Positions 54,522 through 64,000 of a stretch of DNA of 64,000 bases are shown piece after piece. Position 1 is the first letter of the stretch, and every line of letters begins with the position of its first letter. Made by a program: the position numbers and the translations under genes. The notes beneath the pieces were generated by a model that saw only the letters and a program-made list of their open reading frames with translations, did no database searches and was not told where the DNA came from. The stretch is from Shewanella carassii. GTDB taxonomy: Bacteria > Pseudomonadota > Gammaproteobacteria > Enterobacterales > Shewanellaceae. The stretch is taken from contig NZ_NGVS01000006.1 of the NCBI RefSeq assembly GCF_002777975.1, forward strand, positions 466,203 through 530,202, read 5' to 3'.

Positions 54522-55235
54522 ATGTACGGCTGCCACTGGCCGCTGCCGGCCAATGTCAGAATCGCCATGACCCAGCGTCATGGTGGTGTCAGCCTGCCGC
54601 CGTTTGATAGTCTGAATCTAGGGCTGCATGTGGGAGACATTTCCGCATCTGTGCAGGCCAACCGCGCTTTGTTAGCAAAGCGGCTGGCTCTGCCCAGCGA
54701 ACCGGCATGGCTGGAGCAGGTGCATGGCACAGAGGTGGTCGACCTGGCGCGTGATACCCAAAGGGTTGCCGATGGCAGCTATAGCGATAGCAAGGCGCAT
54801 GTCGCCGTGGTGATGACCGCCGACTGCCTGCCCGTGCTTCTGTGTGACAGTGCTGGCACCCAGGTGGCGGCGCTGCACGCCGGTTGGCGTGGCCTGTGTG
54901 ATGGCGTCATCGAAGCGGGAATAGCCCGTTTTCGCCCCGGCTCTGAGCTTATCGCCTGTCTCGGACCGGCAATAGGCAAAACTGCCTTCGAAGTGGGCGG
55001 TGAAGTACGCGCCGCCTTTTGCGATAAAGACCCCGAGGCCGACAACTGCTTTGTGGCCAAGGGGGATAAGTTTCTCGGCGATCTGCAGGGGCTTGCCAGA
55101 CTCAGGTTGCAGCAGGCGGGTGTTCGGCAGATATACGCCTTGGATATTTGCACTTATAGCAACAAAGACTATTTTTCCTACCGCCGCGACGGTCGTACCG
55201 GCCGCATGGCCTCGCTGATTTGGCTCATTGATTGA
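54522..55235 (+). CDS. pgeF: polyphenol oxidase-family purine nucleoside phosphorylase (PgeF/YfiH)
   Basis: A 237-residue member of the YfiH family. The metal/catalytic signatures are LEQVHGTEVV, TADCLPVLLCD, and ALHAGWRGLCDGVIEAGIAR, with late CTYSNKDYFSYRRDGRTGRM. Family members act on purine nucleosides (adenosine, inosine), and in E. coli PgeF edits misincorporated serine during peptidoglycan synthesis. Starts one base after the rluD stop, the conserved rluD-yfiH-clpB order. Confidence 0.92.
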   Translation: MYGCHWPLPANVRIAMTQRHGGVSLPPFDSLNLGLHVGDISASVQANRALLAKRLALPSEPAWLEQVHGTEVVDLARDTQRVADGSYSDSKAHVAVVMTADCLPVLLCDSAGTQVAALHAGWRGLCDGVIEAGIARFRPGSELIACLGPAIGKTAFEVGGEVRAAFCDKDPEADNCFVAKGDKFLGDLQGLARLRLQQAGVRQIYALDICTYSNKDYFSYRRDGRTGRMASLIWLID

Positions 55236-55256
55236 GTGGTTATTTCATTCGTCTGA

Positions 55257-55284
55257 CTTGAAATTATTCAAAGCATCCCCATCT
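55257..55284 (+). promoter_or_regulatory. heat-shock (sigma32) promoter of clpB
   Basis: CTTGAAA, a 13-base spacer and CCCCATCT match the RpoH consensus (CTTGAA-N13..17-CCCCATnT) closely, 48 bases before the clpB start. Confidence 0.9.
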
Positions 55285-55331
55285 TTAAGCTAACAAAGTA
55301 ATACCTTATTTTGAGAGTTTCAGGAGGCTGT

Positions 55332-57905
55332 ATGCGACTCGATCGTATGACCAATAAATTTCAGCTTGCTATCTCGGATGCCCAATCTCTGGCTCTTGGC
55401 CGTGACCATCAGTTCATAGAACCCGTCCATCTGATGATGGCTTTGTTAAATCAGGATGGCGGTTCAATTCACCCGCTGTTGACCCAAGCCGGTATTCAGG
55501 TCAGCACTCTGCGTTCCCTGGTAAGTCAGGAACTGGAGCGCTTGCCACAGGTGGAAGGCACAGGCGGTGATGTTCAGTTATCCCAGGCGCTGATACGTTT
55601 GCTGAATCTGTGCGACAAGCTGGCACAGAAGCGCAAAGACAAATATATCTCCAGTGAGCTGTTTATTCTGGCGGCACTGGAAGGTAACGACACCCTGGCA
55701 CAGTGCCTCAAGCAGGCCGGTGCGACCAAAGAGCTGATGGAGAAAACCATCGAAGCCGTACGTGGCGGCCAGAAGGTAGACGATCCCAATGCTGAGGATC
55801 AGCGCCAGGCGCTGAAGAAATACACCATAGATCTGACCGAGCGTGCCGAGCAGGGCAAACTGGATCCTGTTATTGGCCGTGACGATGAAATTCGCCGCAC
55901 AGTGCAGGTATTGCAGCGTCGCAGCAAGAACAACCCTGTGCTTATCGGTGAGCCCGGTGTGGGTAAGACCGCCATTGTTGAAGGGCTGGCGCAGCGTATC
56001 GTCAATGGCGAGGTGCCCGAAGGCATCAAGAATAAACGGGTATTGTCGCTGGATCTCGGTGCTCTGGTGGCTGGTGCCAAATACCGTGGTGAGTTTGAAG
56101 AAAGACTCAAGGCTGTGCTCAACGAGCTGGCTCAGGAAGAGGGGCAGGTGATCCTCTTTATCGACGAGCTGCATACTATGGTGGGCGCGGGTAAATCCGA
56201 TGGCGCCATGGATGCGGGTAATATGCTCAAGCCGGCACTGGCCCGCGGTGAGCTGCACTGTGTCGGTGCCACGACCCTGGATGAATATCGTCAGTATATT
56301 GAGAAGGATGCGGCGCTGGAGCGGCGCTTCCAGAAAGTGCTGGTGGATGAGCCCAGTGTCGAGGATACCATCGCCATTTTGCGTGGTCTGAAAGAGCGCT
56401 ACGAGCTGCATCACCATGTGGAGATCACCGATCCGGCGATTGTGGCGGCGGCGACCATGTCCCACCGTTATGTGTCAGATCGTAAGTTGCCGGACAAGGC
56501 CATCGACCTTATCGACGAAGCCGCTTCCAGCATTCGAATGCAGATAGACTCCAAGCCGGAGCCGCTGGATCGCCTCGAGCGCCGTATCATTCAGCTTAAG
56601 CTGGAAGAGCAGGCGTTGGCGAAGGAAAACGACGAGGCCAGTCGTAAGCGTCTCGAACACCTGCGCAGCGAGCTGGTGGAAGTCGAGCAGAAGGCGGCCG
56701 AACTCAACGAGATTTGGCACACAGAAAAAGCCGCACTGGCGGGCACTCAGCATATCAAGGCGGATCTGGAGCAAGCCAGACTGGATATGGAAGTGGCGCG
56801 CCGCGCCGGTGATTTGACCCGGATGTCCGAGCTGCAATACGGCCGCATCCCAGAGCTGGAGAAACAGCTGGATCTGGCGTCTCAGGCCGAGATGCAAGAT
56901 ATGACCTTGCTGCGTAACAAGGTCACGGATGTTGAAATTGCCGAGGTACTTTCCAAGGCGACCGGGATCCCGGTTTCCAAGATGCTCGAAGGTGAGCGGG
57001 AAAAACTGCTGCATATGGAAGATGCGCTGCATGAGCGGGTGATAGGCCAGGATGAGGCGGTCGATGCCGTGGCCAACGCCATCCGTCGTAGCCGTGCGGG
57101 TCTGGCCGATCCTAACCGGCCCATAGGTTCTTTCCTGTTCCTCGGCCCGACCGGGGTAGGTAAGACTGAGCTGTGTAAGTCGCTGGCCAAGTTCCTGTTC
57201 GACACAGAGAGCGCCATGGTGCGGATAGATATGTCCGAATTTATGGAGAAACACTCTGTCTCCAGGTTGGTCGGGGCGCCTCCGGGCTATGTGGGTTATG
57301 AGGAAGGGGGCTACCTCACCGAAGCGGTGCGTCGTCGCCCCTACTCGGTGATCCTGCTCGATGAGGTGGAAAAGGCACACCCGGATGTGTTCAACATACT
57401 GCTGCAGGTACTGGATGATGGCCGCCTGACCGATGGTCAGGGTCGTACGGTCGACTTTCGTAACGCCGTGGTGATCATGACCTCGAACCTGGGTTCCGAC
57501 ATTATCCAGGAGCAGTTCAGTCACCAAAGTTACGATGAGATGAAGGCTCAGGTGATGAATGTGGTGCAGCACCACTTCCGCCCCGAGTTCCTCAACCGGA
57601 TCGATGAAACCGTGGTGTTCCACCCTCTGGAGAGCGAGCATATCAAGAGTATTGCCGCGATTCAGGTCGAGTCGCTGCGCCAACGTTTGGCGGAGAAAGA
57701 GTTCGAGCTGGAGATCACAGATGCCGCGCTGAGCTTTATTGCCAGAGCAGGCTTCGACCCTGTGTATGGTGCAAGGCCGCTGAAGCGGGCACTGCAGCAA
57801 GAGGTGGAAAACCCACTGGCGCAAAAGCTGCTTAGAGGCGAGTTACTGCCAGGGCAGCCGATCAAGGTGGACTATCGCGACGACAACTTGGTGTTTGAGC
57901 AGTAA
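55332..57905 (+). CDS. clpB: ClpB disaggregase (Hsp100)
   Basis: An 857-residue ATP-driven unfoldase that rescues aggregated proteins together with DnaK. It has the N domain (about 1-145), AAA-1 with Walker A GEPGVGKT (Lys212), a long middle coiled coil (about 400-520), and AAA-2 with GPTGVGKT (Lys611). Sizes and lysine positions agree exactly with E. coli ClpB. Start at 55332 ([14 protein letters not shown]) is the family N-terminus with AGGAGG upstream; the frame extends to 55311 only by chance. Own sigma32 promoter and strong terminator. Confidence 0.97.
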   Translation: MRLDRMTNKFQLAISDAQSLALGRDHQFIEPVHLMMALLNQDGGSIHPLLTQAGIQVSTLRSLVSQELERLPQVEGTGGDVQLSQALIRLLNLCDKLAQKRKDKYISSELFILAALEGNDTLAQCLKQAGATKELMEKTIEAVRGGQKVDDPNAEDQRQALKKYTIDLTERAEQGKLDPVIGRDDEIRRTVQVLQRRSKNNPVLIGEPGVGKTAIVEGLAQRIVNGEVPEGIKNKRVLSLDLGALVAGAKYRGEFEERLKAVLNELAQEEGQVILFIDELHTMVGAGKSDGAMDAGNMLKPALARGELHCVGATTLDEYRQYIEKDAALERRFQKVLVDEPSVEDTIAILRGLKERYELHHHVEITDPAIVAAATMSHRYVSDRKLPDKAIDLIDEAASSIRMQIDSKPEPLDRLERRIIQLKLEEQALAKENDEASRKRLEHLRSELVEVEQKAAELNEIWHTEKAALAGTQHIKADLEQARLDMEVARRAGDLTRMSELQYGRIPELEKQLDLASQAEMQDMTLLRNKVTDVEIAEVLSKATGIPVSKMLEGEREKLLHMEDALHERVIGQDEAVDAVANAIRRSRAGLADPNRPIGSFLFLGPTGVGKTELCKSLAKFLFDTESAMVRIDMSEFMEKHSVSRLVGAPPGYVGYEEGGYLTEAVRRRPYSVILLDEVEKAHPDVFNILLQVLDDGRLTDGQGRTVDFRNAVVIMTSNLGSDIIQEQFSHQSYDEMKAQVMNVVQHHFRPEFLNRIDETVVFHPLESEHIKSIAAIQVESLRQRLAEKEFELEITDAALSFIARAGFDPVYGARPLKRALQQEVENPLAQKLLRGELLPGQPIKVDYRDDNLVFEQ

Positions 57906-57932
57906 TCACACCATAAACAACACACCAAAAAC

Positions 57933-57965
57933 AAAAAGGAGCACTCAAAGTGCTCCTTTTTTTTG
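57933..57965 (+). terminator. rho-independent terminator after clpB
   Basis: AAAAAGGAGCAC / GTGCTCCTTTTT with a 5-base loop and an eight-T run. Confidence 0.93.
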
Positions 57966-58020
57966 CTTGGGTTAAACGACAAATTCAACTGATGGGTTTT
58001 AATTCGTCGTCTTTAACCTA

Positions 58021-58992
58021 TCAGTGACTGCGGGCTACGGCGATTTTAGCCAGGCCAACCAGCGCCTGCTTGTAATCGGACTCAGGCAGTATCGAAAGCG
58101 CCGCTACGGCCTTATCAGCCTCTTCATAGGCCCTTTGTTGGGTATATTCCAGTGCGCCACAGGTGTTGAGCGCATTGATGATCTCTTCGATATGCTCTGT
58201 GCCGTCACCTTGCTCAATCGCCTGGCGGATCATCTGTCTTTGTGTTTCTGTGCCATGGGCTATGGCGTAGATCAGCGGTAGTGTGGGCTTACCTTCGGCG
58301 AGGTCATCACCTATGTTCTTGCCCAACTCTTCGGCATCGGCGGTGTAGTCCAGCAGATCATCGGTCAACTGGAAGGCGGTGCCCAGGTATTTGCCATAGT
58401 CGGCCAGCGCTGTTTCCATTTCGCTATCGCAGCCGGCCAGCACACCGGCCAGACGGGTTGCAGCTTCAAACAGTTTGGCTGTTTTGCAGTAGATCACCCG
58501 CATATAGCTGGCTTCTGTGGTATCCGGATCGTTGCAGTTCATCAACTGCAGTACTTCGCCCTCTGCCAGTATATTGGTGGCATTGGCCAGTACCTGCAAA
58601 ACCTTCATCGACTCCAACTCGGTCATCATCTGGAAGGAGCGGGTATAAAGGAAGTCACCGACCAGCACGCTGGCACTGTTGCCAAACAGGGCATTGGCGG
58701 TTTCCCGTCCGCGGCGCAGAGTGGATTCATCCACCACGTCATCGTGAAGCAGCGAAGCCGTGTGAATAAACTCGATGATGGCAGCCAGCTTCAAGTGTGC
58801 TTCACCGCTATAGTCGAGTGCTCTGGCCGCCAGAATCGACAGTAACGGCCGCATACGCTTGCCGCCACCGTTGATGATGTAGAACCCCAATTGATTGATC
58901 AGGGCAACATCAGATTCGAGTTGTTTGTAGATCAGTTGATTGACGGCTTGCATGTCGGCGTCAGCCAGCTGACGGATAGCAGTTAAATCCAT
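58021..58992 (-). CDS. ispB: octaprenyl diphosphate synthase
   Basis: A 323-residue trans-prenyltransferase making the side chain of quinones. Both aspartate-rich motifs are intact: LLHDDVVDES (84-88, DDxxD) and LTDDLLDY (211-215), with NGGGKRMRPLL for the diphosphate. It sits divergent from rplU-rpmA, as in E. coli. I start it at 58992, giving MDLTAIRQLADADMQAVNQL; a frame open another 180 codons upstream covers the rplU promoter region and the start of rplU, and has no coding character. Confidence 0.94.
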   Translation of the reverse strand: MDLTAIRQLADADMQAVNQLIYKQLESDVALINQLGFYIINGGGKRMRPLLSILAARALDYSGEAHLKLAAIIEFIHTASLLHDDVVDESTLRRGRETANALFGNSASVLVGDFLYTRSFQMMTELESMKVLQVLANATNILAEGEVLQLMNCNDPDTTEASYMRVIYCKTAKLFEAATRLAGVLAGCDSEMETALADYGKYLGTAFQLTDDLLDYTADAEELGKNIGDDLAEGKPTLPLIYAIAHGTETQRQMIRQAIEQGDGTEHIEEIINALNTCGALEYTQQRAYEEADKAVAALSILPESDYKQALVGLAKIAVARSH

Positions 58993-59151
58993 AGTAGACT
59001 CTAGGTATGAAGGAACGCCGAATCGACGGTTCCCGATGTGCTTAAGTATTGTAATGAACTGAAGTTTACCTAAAATTAATGAACAAGACAGTAGCAGAGA
59101 GAGCATTGTGCGAGTTAATCCGGTCTTTTTTTCTTCTTCGGTAATTAAGAC

Positions 59152-59180
59152 TTGCCAGTAAGGGATTCTTCGCGTAAACT
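59152..59180 (+). promoter_or_regulatory. sigma70 promoter of rplU-rpmA
   Basis: TTGCCA (59152-59157), a 17-base spacer and TAAACT (59175-59180). The transcript would have an ~80-base leader containing small inverted repeats such as CTCAT / ATGAG near 59219-59232, possibly a ribosomal-protein control site. 58993-59151 shows nothing else clear. Confidence 0.6.
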
Positions 59181-59265
59181 CCGCGCCCATTGTCATTAAA
59201 GTTTTTGTAGCACCCAGACTCATAGTGATGAGCCGGCGTGTTAAGAATTTCGGAGTAAAATAGCT

Positions 59266-59577
59266 ATGTACGCTGTTTTTCAAAGTGGTGGTAAGCAACA
59301 CCGTGTTGCTGAAGGCCATACTGTTCGTTTGGAAAAAATTGAAGTTGCCACTGGTGAAACTATCGAGTTCGATCAAGTTCTGTTGATCGCTGATGGTGAA
59401 AACGTTCATGTGGGTACCCCTCTGGTAGCAGGTGGTAAAGTTGTGGCTACTGTTGTTAGCCATGGCCGTGGTGAAAAGGTAACTATCCAAAAGTTCAACC
59501 GTCGTAAGCACCACGAGAAGAAAATGGGCCACCGTCAGTGGTTCACTGAAGTTAAAATCACTGCTATCAACGCTTAA
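59266..59577 (+). CDS. rplU: 50S ribosomal protein L21
   Basis: A 103-residue L21. [20 protein letters not shown] and the end [20 protein letters not shown] are unmistakable. It binds 23S rRNA domain II near L20. GGAG ribosome site upstream. First gene of rplU-rpmA, 14 bases before rpmA. Confidence 0.98.
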   Translation: MYAVFQSGGKQHRVAEGHTVRLEKIEVATGETIEFDQVLLIADGENVHVGTPLVAGGKVVATVVSHGRGEKVTIQKFNRRKHHEKKMGHRQWFTEVKITAINA

Positions 59578-59588
59578 TAGGAGTCTGA

Positions 59589-59846
<258 letters not shown>

Positions 59847-59868
59847 TCTTCAAACCAGAATTGCTTTG

Positions 59869-59897
59869 AGCCCCGCCATTGGTGGGGCTTTTGTTTT
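59869..59897 (+). terminator. terminator between rpmA and obg
   Basis: AGCCCC..CC / GG..GGGGCT with a short loop and TTTTGTTTT. Confidence 0.85.
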
Positions 59898-59951
59898 GGG
59901 CGAGAGCCATAGTTTCTGTTTTTTGGCGCCCCACAGGGTTAGGCAGTATAA

Positions 59952-61148
<1,197 letters not shown>

Positions 61149-61171
61149 TATCTGAGCGAGCCTGAACACCT

Positions 61172-61933
61172 GTGTACGCTGATACCCAAAACGATATCAC
61201 CCGGCAGGTCGTCCGGGTTGCTCAGCTATTGCTGGCCTACGGCGCTGAATCTGAACTGGTTGAAGAGATCAGTCAGCGTCTAGGCCGGGCACTTGGCTTG
61301 GCCAGTGTCGAGCTATCCATCTCCTCCAATTCGCTGGTGCTCACCAGCTTGGTTTCCGGCCGTTGTATTACCACTACCCGGCGCATTCGTGAGCACGGCA
61401 TCAATATGACAGTGGTGTGCGAGCTGCAACGCATTTGCCTGCTGGCCGAAAAAGGCCTCTATGGCCCCAATGAAGTCCGCAAACGCCTCGCCAGACTGCA
61501 ACCCAAAACTTACCCCAAGTGGCTGCTTATCCCCATGATAGGCCTCTCCTGCGGCAGCTTTTGTCATCTGTTCGGTGGCGACCTGGCCGCATGCCTTTTC
61601 ACCTTCTTTGCCTCGGTGATCGGCATGTTTGTGCGCCTGGCCATGGCGCAACGTCACTTCAATGTGTTGGTGAATTTTGCCGTGACCGCCTTTGTCACCA
61701 GTTTGGCCGCCCAGTTGGGGTATCTCTATCCTGTGACCCAAACCCCTGAGCTGGCGATGGCGGCCTCTGTGCTGATGCTGGTTCCCGGCTTTCCGATGAT
61801 CAACTCGATATCGGACATGGTTAAAGGCCATATGAATGTGGGGATCTCCCGCTGGGGGCAGGCGACCTTGATGACTGTCTCTTCCGTGATAGGCATTACC
61901 ATTGCCATGCAGCTTGGGGGGATTTTCCTGTGA
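61172..61933 (+). CDS. ThrE/YjjP-type exporter subunit, large
   Basis: A 253-residue membrane protein of the DUF1212 (ThrE N-terminal) family. A cytosolic ~110-residue part (ESELVEEISQRLGRALGLAS) precedes about five transmembrane helices. With the next gene it corresponds to the two halves of the Corynebacterium threonine/serine exporter ThrE, split in enterobacteria as YjjP and YjjB (implicated in succinate export in E. coli). Start is GTG, 23 bases after obg, suggesting cotranscription. Substrate is not known here. Confidence 0.85.
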   Translation: MYADTQNDITRQVVRVAQLLLAYGAESELVEEISQRLGRALGLASVELSISSNSLVLTSLVSGRCITTTRRIREHGINMTVVCELQRICLLAEKGLYGPNEVRKRLARLQPKTYPKWLLIPMIGLSCGSFCHLFGGDLAACLFTFFASVIGMFVRLAMAQRHFNVLVNFAVTAFVTSLAAQLGYLYPVTQTPELAMAASVLMLVPGFPMINSISDMVKGHMNVGISRWGQATLMTVSSVIGITIAMQLGGIFL

Positions 61934-62400
61934 TGGACACTCTGTTGTTACTGCTGAATGATGCCTTTTTCTCGGCTATTCCCGCCATGGGCTTTGCCAT
62001 GCTGTTCAATGTTCCCAGGCGTTATCTGCTTTACTGTGCTCTGGCCGGGGCCATAGGCCACAGCTCACGGACCTTGATGTTGCAGTTTGGCTTGCCGATA
62101 GAGTGGGCCACCTTTGCCGCTGCCGCCATCATAGGCATGGTGACTATTGCCTTTGCCAAGCGTCATCTGGCACCGCCGCTGCTGTATGCCGTGGCGGCGA
62201 TTATCCCTATGATCCCGGGTTCTTATGCCTACAACACTGTGATTGCCTTGGTGCAATTGACCGCCCAGTCACAACTCAGTACCGAGCTATGGGAGCAGGT
62301 GGTCACCAATGGTCTGAAAACCGTGTTCATTCTCGGGGCTTTGTCTGTCGGTCTGGCAATGCCTAGCTTGCTGTATTTCCGTACTCGCCCGGTGATTTAA
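61933..62400 (+). CDS. ThrE/YjjB-type exporter subunit, small
   Basis: A 155-residue protein with four to five transmembrane helices (AFFSAIPAMGFAMLFNVPRR, then PPLLYAVAAIIPMIPGSYAY), matching DUF3815/YjjB, the C-terminal half of ThrE. The ATG at 61933 overlaps the upstream TGA as TGATG, so translation is coupled; a GTG one codon earlier (61930) is an alternative start. It needs the preceding gene product to form the exporter. Confidence 0.86.
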   Translation: MDTLLLLLNDAFFSAIPAMGFAMLFNVPRRYLLYCALAGAIGHSSRTLMLQFGLPIEWATFAAAAIIGMVTIAFAKRHLAPPLLYAVAAIIPMIPGSYAYNTVIALVQLTAQSQLSTELWEQVVTNGLKTVFILGALSVGLAMPSLLYFRTRPVI

Positions 62401-62423
62401 TCCAATAATAACAAGGAGCGTAT

Positions 62424-62906
62424 ATGCGCATCGCCATGATTGCCGCCATGGCCCATGACAGGGTCATAGGCAAAGATAACCAAATGCCCTGGCACCTGCC
62501 GGAAGATCTGCGCCATTTTAAGCAGATGACTCTGGGAAAGCCGGTGGTGATGGGACGTAAGACCTTCGAATCCATAGGTCGTCCTCTGCCCGGGCGCCAT
62601 AACATAGTGATCAGCCGCCAGAGCGACTATGCCCCGGAAGGTGTTACCCGGGTTTCTTCCTTCAAAGAGGCTGTGGAAGCGGCTGGAGACTGCGAAGAGC
62701 TGGTGGTGATAGGCGGGGGCCAGCTCTACCGGGAAATTTTGCCTCAGGCCGATAGGCTGTATCTGACAGAGATAGACTTGCAAGTGGAAGGGGACACTCG
62801 CTTTCCGGATTGGGATGACGGTAGTTGGCAGCTAATCGATGAGGAAAGTGGTTGCGGTGTAAACGGTTTGAGTTTTCGCTTTATCAATATGATTAGAAAG
62901 TGTTAA
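62424..62906 (+). CDS. folA: dihydrofolate reductase
   Basis: A 160-residue DHFR. MRIAMIAAMAHDRVIGKDNQ, then MPWHLPEDLRHFKQMTLGKP (Asp28, equal to E. coli Asp27, in the active site), VVMGRKTFESIGRPLPGR (NADPH) and VIGGGQLYREILPQADRLYL. It regenerates tetrahydrofolate with NADPH. AAGGAGC ribosome site 7 bases upstream. It follows yjjB after 23 bases, but whether it shares that transcript is unclear. Followed by a very long perfect hairpin. Confidence 0.96.
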   Translation: MRIAMIAAMAHDRVIGKDNQMPWHLPEDLRHFKQMTLGKPVVMGRKTFESIGRPLPGRHNIVISRQSDYAPEGVTRVSSFKEAVEAAGDCEELVVIGGGQLYREILPQADRLYLTEIDLQVEGDTRFPDWDDGSWQLIDEESGCGVNGLSFRFINMIRKC

Positions 62907-62967
62907 ATTAAAACAGACTTTTGAACCCTGAAACGTGAGTGGCGTCAGCCACGAAGCGATCCTTATG

Positions 62968-63014
62968 CCAAGAGTCCCCGGCAGACTTGTCTGCCGGGGA
63001 CTCTTGGTTTTAAT
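62968..63014 (+). terminator. terminator after folA, 40-base perfect palindrome
   Basis: CCAAGAGTCCCCGGCAGAC (62968-62986), two bases and GTCTGCCGGGGACTCTTGG (62989-63007) form a 19-pair perfect stem, then TTTTAAT. It is exceptionally long for a terminator. Confidence 0.8.
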
Positions 63015-63038
63015 AACTATTACAAAAAGGAGTGTCAG

Positions 63039-63428
63039 ATGCGTCTGTTGCCCGCGGCCATTGCTGCGCTGATTGCTGTATCCTCAGTGTCAGTCCCCTC
63101 AACCGCTAAAGCCGAAGATCTTTTGGCTGCCAGTATCTGTGATTACGTCAAGTCCAACGACAAAAACCGCCTGCGTAAGAAGCTGAAAGAGAACCGAGTG
63201 AAGCTGCGTAATATCTATTCCGGGCTCTCCTGTGACGGTGAAAGTCTGCTGCGCACCGCCTATCACAGCAACGCCGAAGATACCGGCGAGTTTATTGCCA
63301 AACGCTTGTCAAAGACCGAACTGGAAGTAGCGGAAGCCGATGGCAAGAGCATAGTCGACTGGGCCGAAGCCAATGGTTTTGGTGCCAGTATTATCACCCA
63401 AGCCATCAAAGAGCGCCTCGGTAGCTGA
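63039..63428 (+). CDS. exported DUF3718-like protein
   Basis: A 129-residue protein with a signal peptide (ending STAKAED). Two cysteines (AASICDYVKSNDKNRLRKKL and GLSCDGESLLRTAYHSNAED) are placed as a probable disulfide, and the helical repeat-like core matches DUF3718, common in Shewanella, of unknown function. A GGAG ribosome site precedes the ATG. Its own terminator follows. Confidence 0.78.
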   Translation: MRLLPAAIAALIAVSSVSVPSTAKAEDLLAASICDYVKSNDKNRLRKKLKENRVKLRNIYSGLSCDGESLLRTAYHSNAEDTGEFIAKRLSKTELEVAEADGKSIVDWAEANGFGASIITQAIKERLGS

Positions 63429-63454
63429 GGCTAGTACCTTTCTTCGCTCGATAT

Positions 63455-63482
63455 AAAAGCCGGGTTTAATCCCGGCTTTTGC
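63455..63482 (+). terminator. rho-independent terminator after DUF3718 gene
   Basis: AAAAGCCGGG / CCCGGCTTTT with a 6-base loop. Confidence 0.88.
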
Positions 63483-63579
63483 TATCTAACGCTATAACAC
63501 TCGGGTTTTGGAAAACCATTGCTTTCTTGCTCCAAACAGCAGGTGTGCGAGAACCGTTGTTGAACGCCCTGAAGTTGTG

Positions 63580-63795
63580 GTGTAAATGCCTCCATGCACA
63601 ATGGTCAGCTTTCTATCCTTGGTTCGCGCTCTAAAACATGTTGCTGCGCAACTCTCGCCGAGTCACAGGAGCGCCTGTGCGAAAGGCAGTTCCCGGACGT
63701 CCTGTCCTTCACTGCATTCAGGCTTCCTGCCTATCCGCACCGCAGGTGATGGGCCACACCATGGCCGGAAGTTCGGCCAATACTAACTTAGATAC
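63580..63795. repeat. dispersed structured repeat, copy 2
   Basis: Order of elements: TCCATGCACAATGGTCAG, CTATCCTTGGTTCGCGCTC, mini-hairpin GTTGC-tgc-GCAAC (63640-63652), TCGCCGAGTCACAGG-agcg-CCTGTGCGAAAG (CACAGG / CCTGTG at 63664-63679), then CCGCACCGCAGGTGATGGGC and CACACCATGGCCGGAA. It corresponds to 13004-13110 with an extra ~50 bases (CCGGACGTCCTGTCC...) before CACCGCAGG. Non-coding. Confidence 0.7.
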
Positions 63796-63827
63796 TTTTA
63801 GCTGGAAGCTATGTTAGCCGCTGTGCC

Positions 63828-63935
63828 AGCGGCCGAAAATCGTGGAGCAAGTGCATCCATGCACAACGGCCAGTTCGCCATCCCTGGCTCTCGCTCGTAG
63901 CCAGTCGCTAGGCGACACTCGCCGCCCCACACCCG
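63828..63935. repeat. dispersed structured repeat, copy 3 (left half)
   Basis: GTGCATCCATGCACAACGGCCAG, CCATCCCTGGCTCTCGCTC and mini-hairpin GTCGC-tag-GCGAC (63904-63916), then TCGCCGCCCCACAC. It is a tandem relative of copy 2, about 250 bases apart; the second half is not the same. Confidence 0.65.
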
Positions 63936-63936
63936 A

Positions 63937-63969
63937 GGAAAGGGGGCTGTATCGACTCGCCCCCTTTCC
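63937..63969. terminator. hairpin at the right edge
   Basis: GGAAAGGGGGC / GCCCCCTTTCC with an 11-base loop. Purpose unclear; it lies next to the repeat and could be part of it. Confidence 0.45.
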
Positions 63970-64000
63970 AAACCCCCAGCGACCCGCGACGCAGCGGAAA

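Noticed and set aside
58993..59532. N-terminal extension of ispB by 180 codons
   Set aside because: It runs antisense to rplU and its promoter and lies upstream of the standard IspB start.

Overview
This window looks like a piece of a gamma-proteobacterial chromosome, most probably Shewanella or a close Alteromonadales relative. The grounds are the gene order ubiI-gcvT-gcvH-gcvP, a cluster of small proteins of types common in Shewanella (DUF3069, DUF3718, DUF2059 and YehS-like), azurin, two chemoreceptors, and the general style of housekeeping genes. This assignment rests on recognising protein families by eye; no database search was made. There is no origin, CRISPR array, intact insertion sequence or prophage.

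Layout: (1) 1-5043: the end of ubiI and the glycine cleavage operon gcvTHP. (2) 5044-8489: an accessory stretch with three hairpin repeats, a probable wrecked transposase gene, and one AT-richer gene of unknown function (6227-7900). (3) 8490-21510: mixed small genes, namely a serine hydrolase lipoprotein, a LysR regulator next to a beheaded cupin gene, azurin, a nucleoside hydrolase-ribokinase pair, and a cobalamin riboswitch controlling a BtuB-type receptor. (4) 21655-27681: an HDOD protein, divergent metR/metE with visible MetR-like and MetJ-like sites, dodecin and queG. (5) 27806-34897: a solute-binding-like protein, a TPR-GGDEF diguanylate cyclase, malic enzyme and a second penicillin-binding-like serine hydrolase. 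(6) 34907-41583: a decay-prone stretch with an NRAMP pseudogene, a PH-domain gene with an altered N-terminus, a structured intergenic region, a large TonB receptor, a GST gene cut by an amber codon, and an exported RelA/SpoT-like protein. (7) 41726-51155: the M13 peptidase PepO, RsuA, an ECF sigma/membrane protein/DUF4097 operon and two chemoreceptors. (8) 51287-52431: a tRNA operon on the minus strand with one tRNA-Phe followed by eight identical tRNA-Leu(CAG) genes. (9) 52662-63428: conserved housekeeping genes bamD, rluD, pgeF, clpB, ispB, rplU, rpmA, obg, a ThrE-type exporter pair, folA and a DUF3718 protein. (10) 63429-64000: dispersed repeat sequence.

Several genes connect functionally. 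GcvTHP feeds one-carbon units to folate, FolA regenerates tetrahydrofolate, and MetE uses methyl-folate without B12, while the B12 riboswitch controls B12 uptake. RsuA and RluD are pseudouridine synthases for the two ribosomal subunits, and L21, L27 and Obg form a ribosome group. The nucleoside hydrolase releases ribose that the adjacent ribokinase phosphorylates.

The most notable points are the eight-copy tRNA-Leu array, two families of intergenic hairpin elements whose stems vary in a compensatory way, an exported RelA/SpoT-fold protein, and several recently or anciently broken genes (cupin, NRAMP, GST, transposase-like).
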